Shown piece after piece: positions 63,496 to 64,000 of a stretch of DNA of 64,000 bases. The stretch is from Cotesia glomerata (taxonomy: Eukaryota; Arthropoda; Insecta; Hymenoptera; Braconidae). The notes below the pieces were generated by a model. That model was not told the DNA's origin and did no database searches. It saw only the letters and a program-made list of their open reading frames with translations. The stretch lies in assembly GCF_020080835.1 (NCBI RefSeq), contig NC_058161.1, forward strand, positions 18,651,603-18,715,602, in the 5' to 3' direction. Both the position numbers and the translations under genes were made by a program. The stretch's first letter is position 1; every line of letters starts with the position of its first letter.

Positions 63496-63637
63496 CTGTA
63501 AATAAAAAAATAATATCAATTATGGGCTATTAATAAACTCTTAAGTATCGAATTATTACATTATGTTTGTACTGTAACTAATCTCTGTTAATGTTTTATA
63601 TTTTAAGTTTAAATACTAATTATAATATTATACTTAC

Positions 63638-63819
63638 TAATTTAGTTCTATTTTCTTCTGTAGCTTTTTCATATTCTTTAACTTCCGCCGCAGTGTGGAA
63701 CGGTACGAAGCCAGGTTTGGCTATTGTCGATGAAATCGTTGGATTTCCACGCTGATGAACAATTTGCGACAATTTGGATAATTGCTCGCCTTGTTTATCC
63801 ATTTTTTTTTGATAATTCA
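63638..63819 (-). CDS. DUF4806-like gene, upstream exon
   Basis: Acceptor TTCCAG before 63819 and donor GTAAGTA from 63637. It encodes a Lys/Gln-rich stretch (KKMDKQGEQLSKLSQIV), then KPGFVPFHTAAEVKEYE and RTKL, matching the leading part of DUF4806 (a PF-x-T-x-x-EV-x-x-Y/LE helix). It starts in phase 1, so earlier coding exons lie beyond the right edge; a possible donor sits at the window end (GTAAGT near 63994). DUF4806 proteins are common in arthropods, often repeated and near transposon genes, and of unknown function. Confidence 0.55.
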
Positions 63820-64000
63820 CTGGAATCATAATAATTGTATCAAGTTTTTATTACATAAAAAATAATTTTTTACGGAATTTTTTTTCAAGTAAAACTATGA
63901 ATTTGTACAAAAATATTAGTATCAGGATAATTATGTAGGGGTAACTTAAATACCAATTCGATGTTCGTAACTCAGTGCATTTTTCAAAACTTACAAAAAC

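Overview
The window looks like nuclear DNA of an AT-rich insect genome, most likely a hymenopteran such as a parasitoid wasp. The reasons are spliced genes with GT-AG introns, TATA promoters, CLIP-domain proteases, Helitrons, R1-like and CR1/Jockey-like retrotransposons, many TIR/foldback elements and long (CA)n/(AT)n runs. The species cannot be fixed from the sequence. Nothing bacterial (operons, CRISPR) is present.

Layout. 1-834: exons 1 and 2 of a secreted CLIP-domain trypsin-like protease on the minus strand; its last exon lies off the left edge. 835-11476: nested mobile elements, including a 3.0 kb Helitron. 11477-17977: a minus-strand two-exon gene for a small secreted protein of unknown family (copy D), whose long intron holds a 5S rRNA-derived sequence and a deleted LINE. 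About 17.5-51.8 kb: three tandem duplicates of a roughly 10 kb unit. Each unit carries an 8-codon signal-peptide exon, a long transposon-filled intron and a second exon of the same secreted family (copies A, B, C, plus strand), and each starts with an oppositely oriented copy of the copy-D first exon. 51.8-53.8 kb: a second protease copy, decayed and cut off at its 3' end by the repeat-unit boundary. 54.3-59.3 kb: nested palindromic elements, a second Helitron and a 101-bp minisatellite. 59.9-61.3 kb: a minus-strand, intronless gene with two BET-type bromodomains split by a +1 frame change. 63.0-64.0 kb: the last exons of a minus-strand gene resembling DUF4806 proteins.

The most interesting content is the four-member secreted family. 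A, B and C each have a TATA box preceded by paired kappaB-like (Rel) motifs. A and C differ almost only by amino-acid-changing substitutions (22 replacement codons against 3 silent, before a 3' indel), with a strong shift to positive charge in C. Copy B is interrupted by a transposon, and downstream of that insertion it is almost identical to A, which suggests gene conversion. With the adjoining CLIP proteases, this looks like a rapidly evolving secreted immune or venom locus; that role is inference. Other signals are two foldback elements with tRNA-like cores, a near-perfect 1.7 kb palindrome collapsed differently in each unit, and a CUU-UGA frameshift-like site between the two bromodomains.
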